Counted from the first letter of the stretch, positions 48,629 to 57,206 are shown. The stretch is DNA of 64,000 nucleotides from Bacillus zhangzhouensis (GCF_000715205.1 NZ_JOTP01000007.1:62001-126000), one strand, 5' to 3'. The notes: generated by a model from the sequence alone, not told the origin. Numbers and translations: made by a program.

Positions 48629-48681
48629 CTATTAGATCATGAGTGGTGTTAAACAAACGTTTCATCACTCCTTGATGACTA

Positions 48682-48822
48682 TCTCAGGAAACCGATAAAA
48701 TAGAATTTGGCATGATGTACAATGAAATTGATGATGACTTAGAAAGAAAACCCGTTTTAGATCACGAGGCAGAAGAGATTGAAAAACGCATTTTGTTTCT
48801 TCCATGTTTGATGACAGATGAG
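48682..48822 (+). pseudogene. Decayed copy of the nadE 3' end
   Basis: This stretch aligns with the last quarter of nadE (about residues 219-271). Shared blocks include TACAATGAAATTGATGAT, ACTTAGAA, TTTAGATCACG (TTTCAGATCACG in nadE), GATTGAAAAACGC and ATGTTTGATGAC. Translation still reads MYNEIDDDLERKPVLDH. About 24 bases are missing before the final block. It has no start and no complete frame, and lies right after the aroK terminator, where nadE sequence does not belong. Confidence 0.85.
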
Positions 48823-48840
48823 AAAAAGAAGAGAAAAGTT

Positions 48841-48868
48841 GCCTTTTCAGAAATGAAGGGGCTTTTTT
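48841..48868 (+). terminator. Terminator following the nadE remnant
   Basis: GCCTTTTC and GAAGGGGC pair (two G-T), followed by TTTTTT. It could be the terminator that came with the second nadE copy. From here to 49090 the sequence is A+T-rich with no gene. Confidence 0.6.
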
Positions 48869-49095
48869 CTGTAGATATGATTATGTTTTAACAATAAAAA
48901 TGTTTTTATCCATTATTCGGAAGATAACCTTTTGAAAAAAGCAGTGATCATATTCCAACCAGCTAATGATGATGAGGTTTTTTTGTTGATGTGATAAACG
49001 AAATATATCCCTAATTTCTTTTTTTAGAAAAATAAAATAGTATCTAAATTCCACTAATAGTTTTTTGAATTATTTTAATTTTATAAAAAATATTG

Positions 49096-49125
49096 TTGAC
49101 ATCTTCAACAATAACATTCTATGAT
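49096..49125 (+). promoter_or_regulatory. SigA promoter of the DHDPS-like gene
   Basis: TTGACA (49096-49101), 18 bases, then TATGAT (49120-49125). The operators at 49133-49157 begin just downstream of the -10. Confidence 0.7.
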
Positions 49126-49132
49126 TATTAAC

Positions 49133-49157
49133 GTAAACGCTTACCGTAAACGTTTAC
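49133..49157 (+). promoter_or_regulatory. Two adjacent LacI/CcpA-type palindromes
   Basis: GTAAACGCTTAC (49133-49144) and the perfect palindrome GTAAACGTTTAC (49146-49157) sit 13 bases apart, at the expected transcription start. They have the CG-centred form bound by LacI-family proteins. The linked LacI regulator or CcpA could bind them. Confidence 0.75.
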
Positions 49158-49184
49158 TTAAATTAGGCGAGGAGGAATTTGTTT

Positions 49185-50132
49185 ATGAAACAGAAAGAAA
49201 AATGGAGTGGTGTATTCCCGGCTGTATTGATCCCTTTTAAAGAAGATTATTCAATTGATGAACCTGCATTTCGTGAGCTTGTCCGTTGGGTAGCAGGACA
49301 CGAAGGCATTAATGGGATTGTTGTAAATGGACATACTGGAGAAATTATGACATTACTTCCTCATGAACGAGCTGAGGCTGTGCGTATCGCAGCTGACGAA
49401 TTAAAAGGGGAAATTCCTGTCATCTCTGGTGTTTCTGCTGAAGGGACAATTGAAGCGATTCAACATGCAAAAGCTGTTGAAGAGGCTGGAGGAGAAGGTA
49501 TACTTCTCATGCCGCCACATTCATGGCTTAGATTCGGTATGCAACCTGAGTCACCTGTTCAATTCTTTAGAGACGTTGCAGAAGCGATTGGTATTTCAAT
49601 CATCGTACATCAATATCCAACATGGACAAAAACCTCTTATACAACCAGCCAATTACTAGAAATGTCAAAAATTCCAAATGTCGTATCATTTAAAATCGGT
49701 CAAAGAGATATGGCTCAGTACGAAGTGGACGTTCGGGCATTGAAAAAGCATGCGCCCGATGTATCATTGCTTACGTGCCACGATGAATATTTATTGCCTA
49801 CGTTAATTCAAGGTATTGATGGAGCGCTCGTTGGTTTTGGTTGTTTTGTGCCTGATTTAATTGCTGAACTTGTCAAATGTGTAAAAGAACAAGATCTAGT
49901 AGCCGCTAATAAAGTATACGATAGAATATTTGAACTAAAGCATGCTGTATATAAAATGGATGAACCTTCATCTACATCTCATTTGCGGATGAAGGAAGCT
50001 ATGTTCCAGCGAGGCTTGATAAGTAGTTCACTAGCTAGAAAGCCAGTATTACCTCTCACTAATGAGGAGAAAGATGAGATTCGCCAAGGCTTACAAAGAG
50101 TGGGTTTGCTCAAGGAAAATATCATTAAATAA
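49185..50132 (+). CDS. DHDPS/NAL-family lyase
   Basis: A 315-residue class I aldolase/lyase of the dihydrodipicolinate synthase family. The Schiff-base lysine is Lys170 (VVSFKIGQRD), the catalytic Tyr is Tyr144 (VHQYPTW), and the oxoacid-binding loop reads NGHTGE rather than the usual GTTGE. Genuine DapA is therefore unlikely; relatives cleave or dehydrate sugar acids or hydroxy-oxo acids. Linkage to a LacI repressor and an MFS carrier implies catabolism of an imported acid. ATG 49185 follows GGAGGA by 8 bases. A+T content is higher than in backbone genes. Confidence 0.8.
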   Translation: MKQKEKWSGVFPAVLIPFKEDYSIDEPAFRELVRWVAGHEGINGIVVNGHTGEIMTLLPHERAEAVRIAADELKGEIPVISGVSAEGTIEAIQHAKAVEEAGGEGILLMPPHSWLRFGMQPESPVQFFRDVAEAIGISIIVHQYPTWTKTSYTTSQLLEMSKIPNVVSFKIGQRDMAQYEVDVRALKKHAPDVSLLTCHDEYLLPTLIQGIDGALVGFGCFVPDLIAELVKCVKEQDLVAANKVYDRIFELKHAVYKMDEPSSTSHLRMKEAMFQRGLISSSLARKPVLPLTNEEKDEIRQGLQRVGLLKENIIK

Positions 50133-50224
50133 AAACAAGTGAAGAGTGAATCCATTGATTTCATGATGAAGGTGAGTCAGGTTATAATAAAGAATAAAAC
50201 AACAGACTCCCGGAGGTATGAAAT

Positions 50225-51235
50225 GTGGCAGTAAGTATTAAAGATGTAGCATTAAAAGCAGGTGTATCCATAGCCTCTGTTTCTCGAGTGTTGAGTGGTA
50301 AACCTGGAGTAGGTGCAAAAACGGCTGAAAGAATAAGGCAAGTTATCGATGAATTAGGCTATCGTCCTAATTTAGGAGCGAGAGGACTCGTCAAACGAAA
50401 AACTGGGAATATCGCTGTAGTGGTCCCTCGTGGTTCATATATTTTGAATAATCCGTTTTTTTCAACGATTTTAGATGGTATAGCGAAAGAAATAGATCAA
50501 ACGGAATTCAATTTGTTGATGTCATTTACGTCTGTACAACAACAACGGTTGCTTGAAACGCAGGCTGTGGATGGAGCTATTCTATTTTCACCGAGAAATG
50601 AAGAATTAAGCATGGATTGGCTAAAAAGTTTAGCAATTCCTATTATTGTAGTCGGAAGTTACCTGGAGGATTCTCCCTTCCCATGTGTGAGACCAGATGA
50701 TGAAGAAGGGGTACGTCAATCAGTGACAGCCTTATTTAATAAAGGCCATCGAACCATTGGGCTTGTCAATGGTCCAATGAGTTCGATGCATAGTGTTAGG
50801 TATTACAAAGGATATGAAAGCACACTTAAATATTTAGGAATACCATTTTCTAAGGAACTTGTATTTGAGTTGGATGAATTTGATGGGGGAAAAGTAGTAG
50901 AAGTGGTTTCTGAATTCTTAAAAGGAAACCAACACATGACTGGAGTTGTTTGCTCTTCGGATTTTTTGGCGATGGGGGTCATGAAAGCTGCAGATAACGC
51001 AAATGTGTCGATACCTCATGATTTGTCTGTCGTTGGTGCCGATGATGTGCCTATTTCAAGTTTTCTTACGCCTTCTTTATCTTCTGTTCATGTAGATTTA
51101 ATTGGGATGGGGAGAAAAGCAGTATCTATACTGACACAGTTGTTGGAAGAGAAGGAGTTAGAGAAGAAGGAATACATCTTTCCTATGCACTATGTAGATC
51201 GAGGCACTACAGGTACGCCAAAAATGAAAAGATAA
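50225..51235 (+). CDS. LacI family transcriptional regulator
   Basis: A 336-residue LacI/GalR-type repressor. The HTH is SIKDVALKAGVSIASVSRVLSG at the N-terminus, the hinge helix is near 48-60, and the effector domain contains VVCSSDFLAMGVMKAA and SVVGADDVPISSFLTP. GTG 50225 follows GGAGGT by 7 bases; TATAAT at 50183 suggests its own promoter. It lies between the lyase and the transporter and is the likely binder of the palindromes upstream of each. Confidence 0.88.
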   Translation: MAVSIKDVALKAGVSIASVSRVLSGKPGVGAKTAERIRQVIDELGYRPNLGARGLVKRKTGNIAVVVPRGSYILNNPFFSTILDGIAKEIDQTEFNLLMSFTSVQQQRLLETQAVDGAILFSPRNEELSMDWLKSLAIPIIVVGSYLEDSPFPCVRPDDEEGVRQSVTALFNKGHRTIGLVNGPMSSMHSVRYYKGYESTLKYLGIPFSKELVFELDEFDGGKVVEVVSEFLKGNQHMTGVVCSSDFLAMGVMKAADNANVSIPHDLSVVGADDVPISSFLTPSLSSVHVDLIGMGRKAVSILTQLLEEKELEKKEYIFPMHYVDRGTTGTPKMKR

Positions 51236-51283
51236 ATGCTGAAAACTCAAATGATCACCTCTAAAGTTTACTTTGCAATTTAA

Positions 51284-51297
51284 TGTAAGCGTTTTCT
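51284..51297 (+). promoter_or_regulatory. cre-like operator upstream of the MFS gene
   Basis: TGTAAGCGTTTTCT fits the CcpA consensus TGWAARCGYTWWCW at every position. It resembles the palindromes at 49133-49157, so the linked LacI protein could also bind. It lies 60 bases before the MFS start. Confidence 0.6.
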
Positions 51298-51357
51298 TAG
51301 AGGCGTGCTTCAGTATGTACTTTTGCATCATTTCCTCTATATTAAGGAGGAGATAAA

Positions 51358-52734
51358 ATGACATCAGAATTCAATGAAAATATCGTATCTCAAGATAGAG
51401 AAGCTGGTGATAGAGCGTCACAATTATTGACTAGGATGGAGAGTGTTCCTTTTTCTCGATGGCATTTAAAGCCTCGTATCATTATGGGATCTGCCACTTT
51501 TTTTGATGCTTTTGATGCCCTGTCTTTAGCGTTTGTTCTCCCGGTTCTGATCGGACTATGGAATCTATCACCTGCTCAAATTGGTCTTCTTATTGGAGCT
51601 GGTTATATAGGACAAGCGATTGGTGCCATTTTCTTTGGGTGGTTAGCTGAAAAGTATGGTCGAGTATTTAGTGCAAAGTGGACGGTGTTCCTCATGTCAA
51701 TCATGAGTATCGCCTGCGTTTTTTCTGGGAATTTTATGGCTCTTTTTATTTTTCGTTTTATACAAGGGATTGGGGTAGGAGGAGAAGTACCCGTGGCAGC
51801 ATCATATATCAATGAGTTGTCTCGGGCGCAAGGAAGAGGTAGATTCTTTATGCTTTATGAGATGATTTTTCCATTAGGATTAATGATCTCAGCTCAAATT
51901 GGCGCATTTATCGTGCCTAGCTTTGGGTGGAAATGGATGTTTTTAATTGGAGGCATTGGAGGATTAATCGTTTTTGTATTTTTTTTCATGCTGCGTGAAT
52001 CCCCACGTTGGCTTATATCAAAAGGTAGGTTAGATGACGCAGAAAGAATTATTGAAGAAATTGAAGCAAGTACCGATAAACGAGTGCCTGTTCAGATGAA
52101 AGTATCTAGTAGTAATGCAAAAGGTGACTGGAAAGAACTATTTTCAACTTTTTACCGTAGGCGAACATTGATCGTATGGGGATTATGGTTTTCTGCCTAC
52201 TTTGTGTCAAATGGTTTAAATAACTGGTTGCCGAGTCTTTATAATACAGTGTATCATTTGCCAGTTGAGGACTCGCTTAGAGCTGCATCGATAACAAACA
52301 TTTTACAAACAATTGGGGTATTTGCATGTGCATTTTTAATCGATAAGGTGGGACGAAAGCGTTGGGCAACCATTGCTTTTATGATAACAGGTGCTTTATT
52401 AACTGCTTTATGGATTAACGGAGCAAGTTCCCCAGAAAGTGTTATTTTTTTAGGCTCTGCTGCGTACGGTATGATGGGGACAATTACAGTTCTTCTATAT
52501 TTATATACACCTGAAATTTATCCAACACGTATGAGGGTTATTGGAACAGCATTTGCAACAGCTTGGCTAAGATTAGCTTCAGCGATAGCTCCAATTATGA
52601 TTGGTTTTATTTTAGAGGTGAGTGGTGTTTCAACCATTTTCATTCTCTTTGCAAGTGTTACCGTGATTGGGGCGATCCTTGCTTTTAAAATGATAGAAAC
52701 GCGAGAGAAAGTATTAGAGGACATTGCACCGTAA
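51358..52734 (+). CDS. MFS transporter, sugar/aromatic-acid porter type
   Basis: A 458-residue major facilitator with 12 helices. Seen: FFDAFDALSLAFVLPVL in helix 1, GWLAEKYGRVF in the 2-3 loop, RFIQGIGVGGEVPVAASYINE near 140-160, and PEIYPTRMRVIGTAFA near 385. These are hallmarks of the sugar porter/aromatic acid:H+ symporter group (NiaP-like). It probably imports the substrate of the DHDPS-like lyase. ATG 51358 follows AAGGAGGAG. A cre-like site is upstream. Confidence 0.85.
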   Translation: MTSEFNENIVSQDREAGDRASQLLTRMESVPFSRWHLKPRIIMGSATFFDAFDALSLAFVLPVLIGLWNLSPAQIGLLIGAGYIGQAIGAIFFGWLAEKYGRVFSAKWTVFLMSIMSIACVFSGNFMALFIFRFIQGIGVGGEVPVAASYINELSRAQGRGRFFMLYEMIFPLGLMISAQIGAFIVPSFGWKWMFLIGGIGGLIVFVFFFMLRESPRWLISKGRLDDAERIIEEIEASTDKRVPVQMKVSSSNAKGDWKELFSTFYRRRTLIVWGLWFSAYFVSNGLNNWLPSLYNTVYHLPVEDSLRAASITNILQTIGVFACAFLIDKVGRKRWATIAFMITGALLTALWINGASSPESVIFLGSAAYGMMGTITVLLYLYTPEIYPTRMRVIGTAFATAWLRLASAIAPIMIGFILEVSGVSTIFILFASVTVIGAILAFKMIETREKVLEDIAP

Positions 52735-52769
52735 TTCATGCATGTGATAAAAGCCGAGGCTTGATTGAA

Positions 52770-52846
52770 GTGTGTCGTGAAATATATGCCCTTCATAAAG
52801 GACTAATTATATTGTGGACACGGCTGGGATTTATACTCGAAATAAA
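52770..52846 (+). pseudogene. Decayed copy of the aroK 3' end
   Basis: Matches the last codons of aroK: GTCGTGAAATATATGCCCTT, AATTATATTGTGGACAC and GGCTGGGATTTATACTCGAA, ending with the same stop. Two internal deletions (about 46 and 10 bases) separate these blocks. The aroK terminator and the following TTAAACAAACGTTT are also duplicated here. Confidence 0.88.
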
Positions 52847-52872
52847 AAGTCTACTCAATGGTAGACTTTTTT
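52845..52872. terminator. Duplicated aroK terminator
   Basis: AAAAAGTCTAC (from 52845) pairs with GTAGACTTTTTT across a TCAATG loop. It is the counterpart of the terminator at 48.6 kb and is symmetrical enough to end the convergent nitrilase-family gene as well. Confidence 0.8.
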
Positions 52873-52925
52873 CTATATAGAAAAGGGTTAAACAAACGTT
52901 TAATGAAACACGAAGATTTCGTTTT

Positions 52926-53711
52926 TTAATATAAGTCCAGACGCTGATCTGTCATGACAGGAATTTGTTGTCTCACTTCATCCACTAGCTCAAGCTCAAT
53001 TTCTGCATAATAAATGTCTTCGTCATGGCTTGTTTCAAGCAGGATACGGCCGAGTGGGTCAATCACCATGGAATGTCCAGGGAATTCAGTGTCCCTGCTT
53101 GTGCCCGTCCGGTTGACAGCAATCATAAATGATTGGTTTTCGATCGCTCTTGCGATGAGCAGGCTGCGCCAATGGTCCACTCTTGCTGACGGCCATTGGG
53201 CGGTATTGACGAGCACTTTCGCACCTTTGTTCACAAGTGTTCTGGAAAGCTGCGGGAAGCGGAGATCATAGCAGATCATTGCGCCGATCTTCACATCTTC
53301 ACCATAGTCAAATAAACCAAGCTGATCACCAGCGGTTAAATAGTTGTGCTCATCCATTAAGCGGAATAAATGAATTTTATTATAATCTAATACAAGCTCA
53401 CCTTGACGGTTAAACACATACATTGTATTAGTGGTGTCTTTATTTTCTGTACGCTTATTCAATATACTTCCTGCGATGAGATACACTTGGTGTTTGCGGG
53501 CAAAGGAAGAGAAGAGCTGTTTTGTACGTTCTCCGTTTACATCGGCAAGCTGATCTGCCTGTTCTAGCGCATATCCGGTATTCCACATTTCGGGTAAAAT
53601 GATCAGGTCAGGCTGCTCGCGGACCGCTTCTTCTAAAAACGCTTCTGCTTTTTGAAAGTTCACTTTAGGTTCTCCAATTTGTACATCCATTTGGATAAGG
53701 GCGATTTTCAT
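52926..53711 (-). CDS. Carbon-nitrogen hydrolase (nitrilase family), MtnU-like
   Basis: A 261-residue nitrilase-superfamily amidase with the full Glu-Lys-Cys triad: Glu41 (LPEMWNTGY), Lys112 (YNKIHLF) and Cys147 (AMICYDLRFPQ). It closely resembles B. subtilis MtnU (YkrU), thought to act as an omega-amidase in methionine salvage. No mtn genes are nearby, so the role here is open; removal of omega-amides of 2-oxoacids is likely. ATG 53711 follows AAAGGAGG on the minus strand. The 246-base gap to its right holds the cah promoter. Confidence 0.85.
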   Translation of the reverse strand: MKIALIQMDVQIGEPKVNFQKAEAFLEEAVREQPDLIILPEMWNTGYALEQADQLADVNGERTKQLFSSFARKHQVYLIAGSILNKRTENKDTTNTMYVFNRQGELVLDYNKIHLFRLMDEHNYLTAGDQLGLFDYGEDVKIGAMICYDLRFPQLSRTLVNKGAKVLVNTAQWPSARVDHWRSLLIARAIENQSFMIAVNRTGTSRDTEFPGHSMVIDPLGRILLETSHDEDIYYAEIELELVDEVRQQIPVMTDQRLDLY

Positions 53712-53892
53712 AGGGGTTCCTCCTTTTTTCGCTATATGTCATGTGAAAATTCATGAACGATCGATCATCTTCATGAATATATGTATAGAATGATTCTGCC
53801 TGAGAACATCTAGTCTTCATGGCCAGTTTCTTTATCATAAAGGTTTCCATCATCTTTGCCAATAGAAATGTCAGAAGGTTTTGTTAAATGAC

Positions 53893-53921
53893 TTTCTCGA
53901 TCGAGAAATGAGTGTTATGAT
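53893..53921 (+). promoter_or_regulatory. Perfect palindrome overlapping the cah promoter
   Basis: TTTCTCGATCGAGAAA (53893-53908) is a perfect 16-bp palindrome. A good -10, TATGAT, lies at 53916-53921. The palindrome occupies the -35/spacer region, the position of a repressor or activator site controlling cah. Confidence 0.65.
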
Positions 53922-53957
53922 ACATATAACTAATAAAACAAAGGGGAATAGTAGGTT

Positions 53958-54914
53958 ATGCAATTGTTCGATTTATCACTAGAAGAGCTAAAAGAATATA
54001 AACCAAAGAAAACAGCACGTCCTGATTTCTCAGACTTTTGGAAGGCATCGCTCGAAGAACTGCGTCAAGTGGAGGCAGATCCAGCGCTTGAAGCTTATGA
54101 CTATCCAGTGAAAGGGGTCAAGGTGTACCGCCTGACGTATCAAAGCTTTGGACATTCTCGAATTGAAGGCTGGTACGCGGTACCAGATCAATCAGGTCCG
54201 CATCCAGCGCTCGTTCGTTTTCATGGCTATAATGCCAGCTATGATGGCGGCATTCACGACATCGTCAACTGGGCGCTGCATGGCTATGCAACATTTGGTA
54301 TGCTCGTCCGCGGTCAAGGCGGCAGTGAAGATCAGGCAGTGACACCAGGCGGTCACGCTTTGGGATGGATGACAAAAGGCATTTTATCCAAGGAGACTTA
54401 CTATTATCGCGGCGTTTATTTAGATGCCGTTCGTGCACTCGAAGTGGTTCAATCCTTCCCCGAAGTAGATGAACACCGAATCGGCGTGATTGGAGGAAGT
54501 CAGGGAGGTGCATTAGCGGTAGCCGCTGCAGCCCTTTCAGACATTCCGAAGGTCGTAGCAGCAGATTATCCTTACTTATCAAACTTCGAGCGTGCAGTGG
54601 ATGTGGCATTGGAGCAGCCTTATTTAGAAATCAATTCGTACTTTCGGAGAAATAGTGATCCGGAAGCGGAGGAAAAGGCATTTGAGACATTAAGCTATTT
54701 TGATTTAATCAATTTAGCTGGATGGGTGAAACAGCCAACATTGATGGCGATCGGTCTGATTGACAAAATAACCCCGCCATCTACTGTGTTTGCGGCATAC
54801 AACCATTTAGAAACAGATAAAGACTTGAAGGTGTATCGCTATTTTGGACACGAATATATCCCGGCTTTTCAAACAGAGAAGCTCGCCTTCTTACAAAAGC
54901 ATTTGCTCAAATAA
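53958..54914 (+). CDS. cah: Cephalosporin C deacetylase / acetyl xylan esterase
   Basis: A 318-residue carbohydrate esterase family 7 enzyme. It removes acetyl groups from acetylated xylo-oligosaccharides and from cephalosporin C. The catalytic triad is Ser181 (VIGGSQGG), Asp269 (GLIDKITPP) and His298 (YFGHEYIP), at the positions known for the B. pumilus enzyme. RGQGGS near 118-123 is the other family motif. There is no signal peptide, so it is cytosolic. ATG 53958 is preceded only by a weak AAGGGG. Confidence 0.95.
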   Translation: MQLFDLSLEELKEYKPKKTARPDFSDFWKASLEELRQVEADPALEAYDYPVKGVKVYRLTYQSFGHSRIEGWYAVPDQSGPHPALVRFHGYNASYDGGIHDIVNWALHGYATFGMLVRGQGGSEDQAVTPGGHALGWMTKGILSKETYYYRGVYLDAVRALEVVQSFPEVDEHRIGVIGGSQGGALAVAAAALSDIPKVVAADYPYLSNFERAVDVALEQPYLEINSYFRRNSDPEAEEKAFETLSYFDLINLAGWVKQPTLMAIGLIDKITPPSTVFAAYNHLETDKDLKVYRYFGHEYIPAFQTEKLAFLQKHLLK

Positions 54915-54920
54915 AAGAAA

Positions 54921-54951
54921 AAAGAGGCCGCTCTAGGAGGGCCTCTTTTTT
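54921..54951. terminator. Terminator between cah and the small membrane protein gene
   Basis: AGAGGCC (54923-54929) and GGCCTCT (54940-54946) with A-run on the left and T-run on the right; usable on both strands by the two convergent genes. Confidence 0.8.
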
Positions 54952-55264
54952 AATAACTCGTATTCTGTCTCGTTTTCTCATCAGGCACTAACGCCGTGAT
55001 AATGAGGGCAAGAGCTGTGATGATATGAAGGATGAATCCGAGTATCGGAATCCAGGCGAGGCATGATGTGACAATTCCGATGATACTTCCAATCATTGGT
55101 CCTTGGTCTCGCTTCGATAAGACGAGTGTGATAATATGCAGAATAAGCATGACCATGAGCGGTGAATAACCATTGCTGATAACAAATAATCCTCCAATCA
55201 CAGGGATGGCAAGACAAGCTTCAAAAATTCCGGTGATCCATTTCATGATGCGAGATATAGACAT
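54950..55264 (-). CDS. Small membrane protein of unknown function
   Basis: A 104-residue protein with three hydrophobic segments (about 9-30, 37-55 and 63-92) and a short charged C-terminus (PDEKTRQ). I do not recognise a named family. ATG 55264 is preferred over a TTG at 55273 because AAGGAG lies 9 bases upstream. It is monocistronic, convergent with cah and divergent from ycgL. Confidence 0.65.
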   Translation of the reverse strand: MSISRIMKWITGIFEACLAIPVIGGLFVISNGYSPLMVMLILHIITLVLSKRDQGPMIGSIIGIVTSCLAWIPILGFILHIITALALIITALVPDEKTRQNTSY

Positions 55265-55323
55265 CAGGTCCAACTCCTTTTTTTATATGTCTTATTCGTA
55301 TTTTCCCAAAACGTGAAGAAGTC

Positions 55324-56127
55324 ATGCAGAATTCTATAGAAAGAGTTGGTGGACGCTTGAGAGAGAGAATTAAGGAAGAGCTGAAAATCATCGAAGAAAC
55401 GTATGACGTAAAGATTTGCCTCGCAGTCGAATCAGGCAGCAGGGCATGGGGATTTCCTTCGACTGATAGTGATTATGATGTTCGTTTTTTATACGTTCCT
55501 CGGAAGGAATGGTATTGGGCGATGGAAGAGCATCGTGATGTCATTGAACGGCCGATTGATGACATGCTTGATATAAGCGGCTGGGAGCTTAGAAAGGCGC
55601 TGCGCTTATTCAATAAGTCGAATCCGTCCATCATGGAATGGCTGTCTTCTGACATCATCTATGCTGAATCCTTCTCGTTGGCAAAGCAGCTAAGAAACTT
55701 AAAGGATCGAGCCTTTTATCCTGCAGCTTTGATGTATCACTATCTCAATATGGCGAAGCGGAATGAGAGTCAATATTTACGAGGAGAGCAAGTCCGAATC
55801 AAGAAGTATTTTTATGTACTTCGTCCGCTGCTTGCCTGTCAGTGGATTGAACGCTACCGGACGGTTCCGCCGATGGATTTTCATGAATTGCTGAAAGAGC
55901 TTGTGGAGGATGGACCGCTTTTAACTGAAATTCATGAACTGCTCAAACGCAAAATGGACGGTGTAGAGATAGATGTAGAGAACCGTCTTGCGCATGTCCA
56001 TCCATTTATCGACAAAGGGCTGGCTCACTTTCATGAATTGGTGAAAAGCTACAATCAGCCGAAAGACAATCTAACTGAAGAATTAAATGAGCTACTGCAG
56101 TCTACCCTTGATGAGGTATGGGCGTAA
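55324..56127 (+). CDS. ycgL: Predicted nucleotidyltransferase YcgL
   Basis: A 267-residue protein of the RlaP/YcgL nucleotidyltransferase group. The catalytic core ESGSRAWGFPSTDSDYDVRF (about 37-56) has the GS motif followed by D-x-D that binds the metal and nucleotide. Conserved segments NPSIMEWL and YHYLNMAKRN follow. It is expected to transfer a nucleotide to an unknown target. The ribosome site of ATG 55324 is poor; a TTG at 55357 is an alternative start. It keeps the B. subtilis order cah-ycgL-putB. Confidence 0.82.
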   Translation: MQNSIERVGGRLRERIKEELKIIEETYDVKICLAVESGSRAWGFPSTDSDYDVRFLYVPRKEWYWAMEEHRDVIERPIDDMLDISGWELRKALRLFNKSNPSIMEWLSSDIIYAESFSLAKQLRNLKDRAFYPAALMYHYLNMAKRNESQYLRGEQVRIKKYFYVLRPLLACQWIERYRTVPPMDFHELLKELVEDGPLLTEIHELLKRKMDGVEIDVENRLAHVHPFIDKGLAHFHELVKSYNQPKDNLTEELNELLQSTLDEVWA

Positions 56128-56133
56128 GTGATC

Positions 56134-56165
56134 AAGAGCCAGCCGATTAGCGGCTGGCTCTTTTT
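56134..56165 (+). terminator. Terminator of ycgL
   Basis: AGAGCCAGCCG (56135-56145) and CGGCTGGCTCT (56151-56161) form a perfect 11-bp stem with an ATTAG loop and a T-run. Confidence 0.88.
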
Positions 56166-56288
56166 GATCTCTTATTGTGATAAAACCACAAAAAAAGTCA
56201 GAATTTTTGTCATCTTCAAATATTGTAGCGGACAGCTCATGAGCCTTACAATAAAGACATAGCTTACAAAGAGTGGGAGGTGCCCTTT

Positions 56289-57206
56289 ATGGAGTCGGTC
56301 ACAAGAAATTTCTTCTTGTTTTTGTCAAAGAGCAGTCTCTTGAACCATATTGCTCGTAATTGGGGAAGTGCTGTTGCATCAAAGAAAATCATCGGTGGGA
56401 AGGATTTTGAAAGCGCTATTCCTGTCATCAAACGATTAAATGAACAAGGTATGGCTGTAACGGTCGATCACCTTGGTGAGTTTGTCACAAAGGCAGAGAT
56501 TGCAAATGAGCGGACGAATGAATGTATTCAAACCATTCAGCGAATTGCAGAGGCGAAACTCAATTCCCACGTATCACTCAAAATGACGTCACTTGGCTTG
56601 GATATTGACGATGACCTTGTGTATCGCAATATGAAAAGCATTTTAGATACGGCAGAGAAACACCGTATCATGGTAACAATCGATATGGAGGATGAACAGC
56701 GCTGTCAAAAAACGCTGGACATATTTAAAGAGATGAAATCTCAATATGAGTATGTCAGTACGGTCTTGCAGGCGTATTTGTACAGAACAGAAAAGGATCT
56801 TGATGACCTAAATGAGTTACAGCCATTTTTAAGACTTGTAAAGGGTGCCTATAAGGAATCCGCCGAGGTGGCGTATCCAAACAAAAAAGACGTCGATCAG
56901 AATTATCAAAAGCTGATCGAAAAGCAATTACTCACAGGGAATTATACAGCCATTGCGACTCACGACGATCAAATGATCGAGTTCACGAAACATATTGTGA
57001 AAAAACACAACATACAGACAAGTCAATTCGAATTTCAAATGCTGTATGGCATGAGATCAGAAACGCAGCAGGCGCTTGTGAAAGAAGGCTATCAAATGAG
57101 GGTCTATACCCCGTATGGACGAGAGTGGTATGGCTACTACATGAGACGTCTTGCAGAACGGCCGGCAAACATTGCATTTGCTTTAAAAGGGATGACGAGA
57201 AAATAA
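56289..57206 (+). CDS. putB: Proline dehydrogenase
   Basis: A 305-residue monofunctional FAD-dependent proline dehydrogenase, which oxidises proline to pyrroline-5-carboxylate. Seen: VTVDHLGEFV near 60, VSLKMTSLGLD near 97, ATHDD near 225 and the C-terminal YTPYGREWYGYYMRRLAERPAN with the two substrate-binding arginines. ATG 56289 is chosen (GGGAGG at 56275-56280, 8-base spacing); a GTG at 56280 overlaps that site. It is followed by putC 23 bases downstream, so the two catabolic steps are co-expressed, probably under PutR. Confidence 0.92.
   Translation: MESVTRNFFLFLSKSSLLNHIARNWGSAVASKKIIGGKDFESAIPVIKRLNEQGMAVTVDHLGEFVTKAEIANERTNECIQTIQRIAEAKLNSHVSLKMTSLGLDIDDDLVYRNMKSILDTAEKHRIMVTIDMEDEQRCQKTLDIFKEMKSQYEYVSTVLQAYLYRTEKDLDDLNELQPFLRLVKGAYKESAEVAYPNKKDVDQNYQKLIEKQLLTGNYTAIATHDDQMIEFTKHIVKKHNIQTSQFEFQMLYGMRSETQQALVKEGYQMRVYTPYGREWYGYYMRRLAERPANIAFALKGMTRK

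Noticed and set aside
48682-48822. nadE-like stretch as a functional small gene
   Set aside because: No start codon with a ribosome site and an internal deletion relative to nadE; best explained as a remnant.
49185-50132. dapA (lysine biosynthesis) assignment
   Set aside because: The Lys and Tyr are present, but the substrate loop is altered and the gene is linked to a LacI regulator and MFS carrier, pointing to catabolism.
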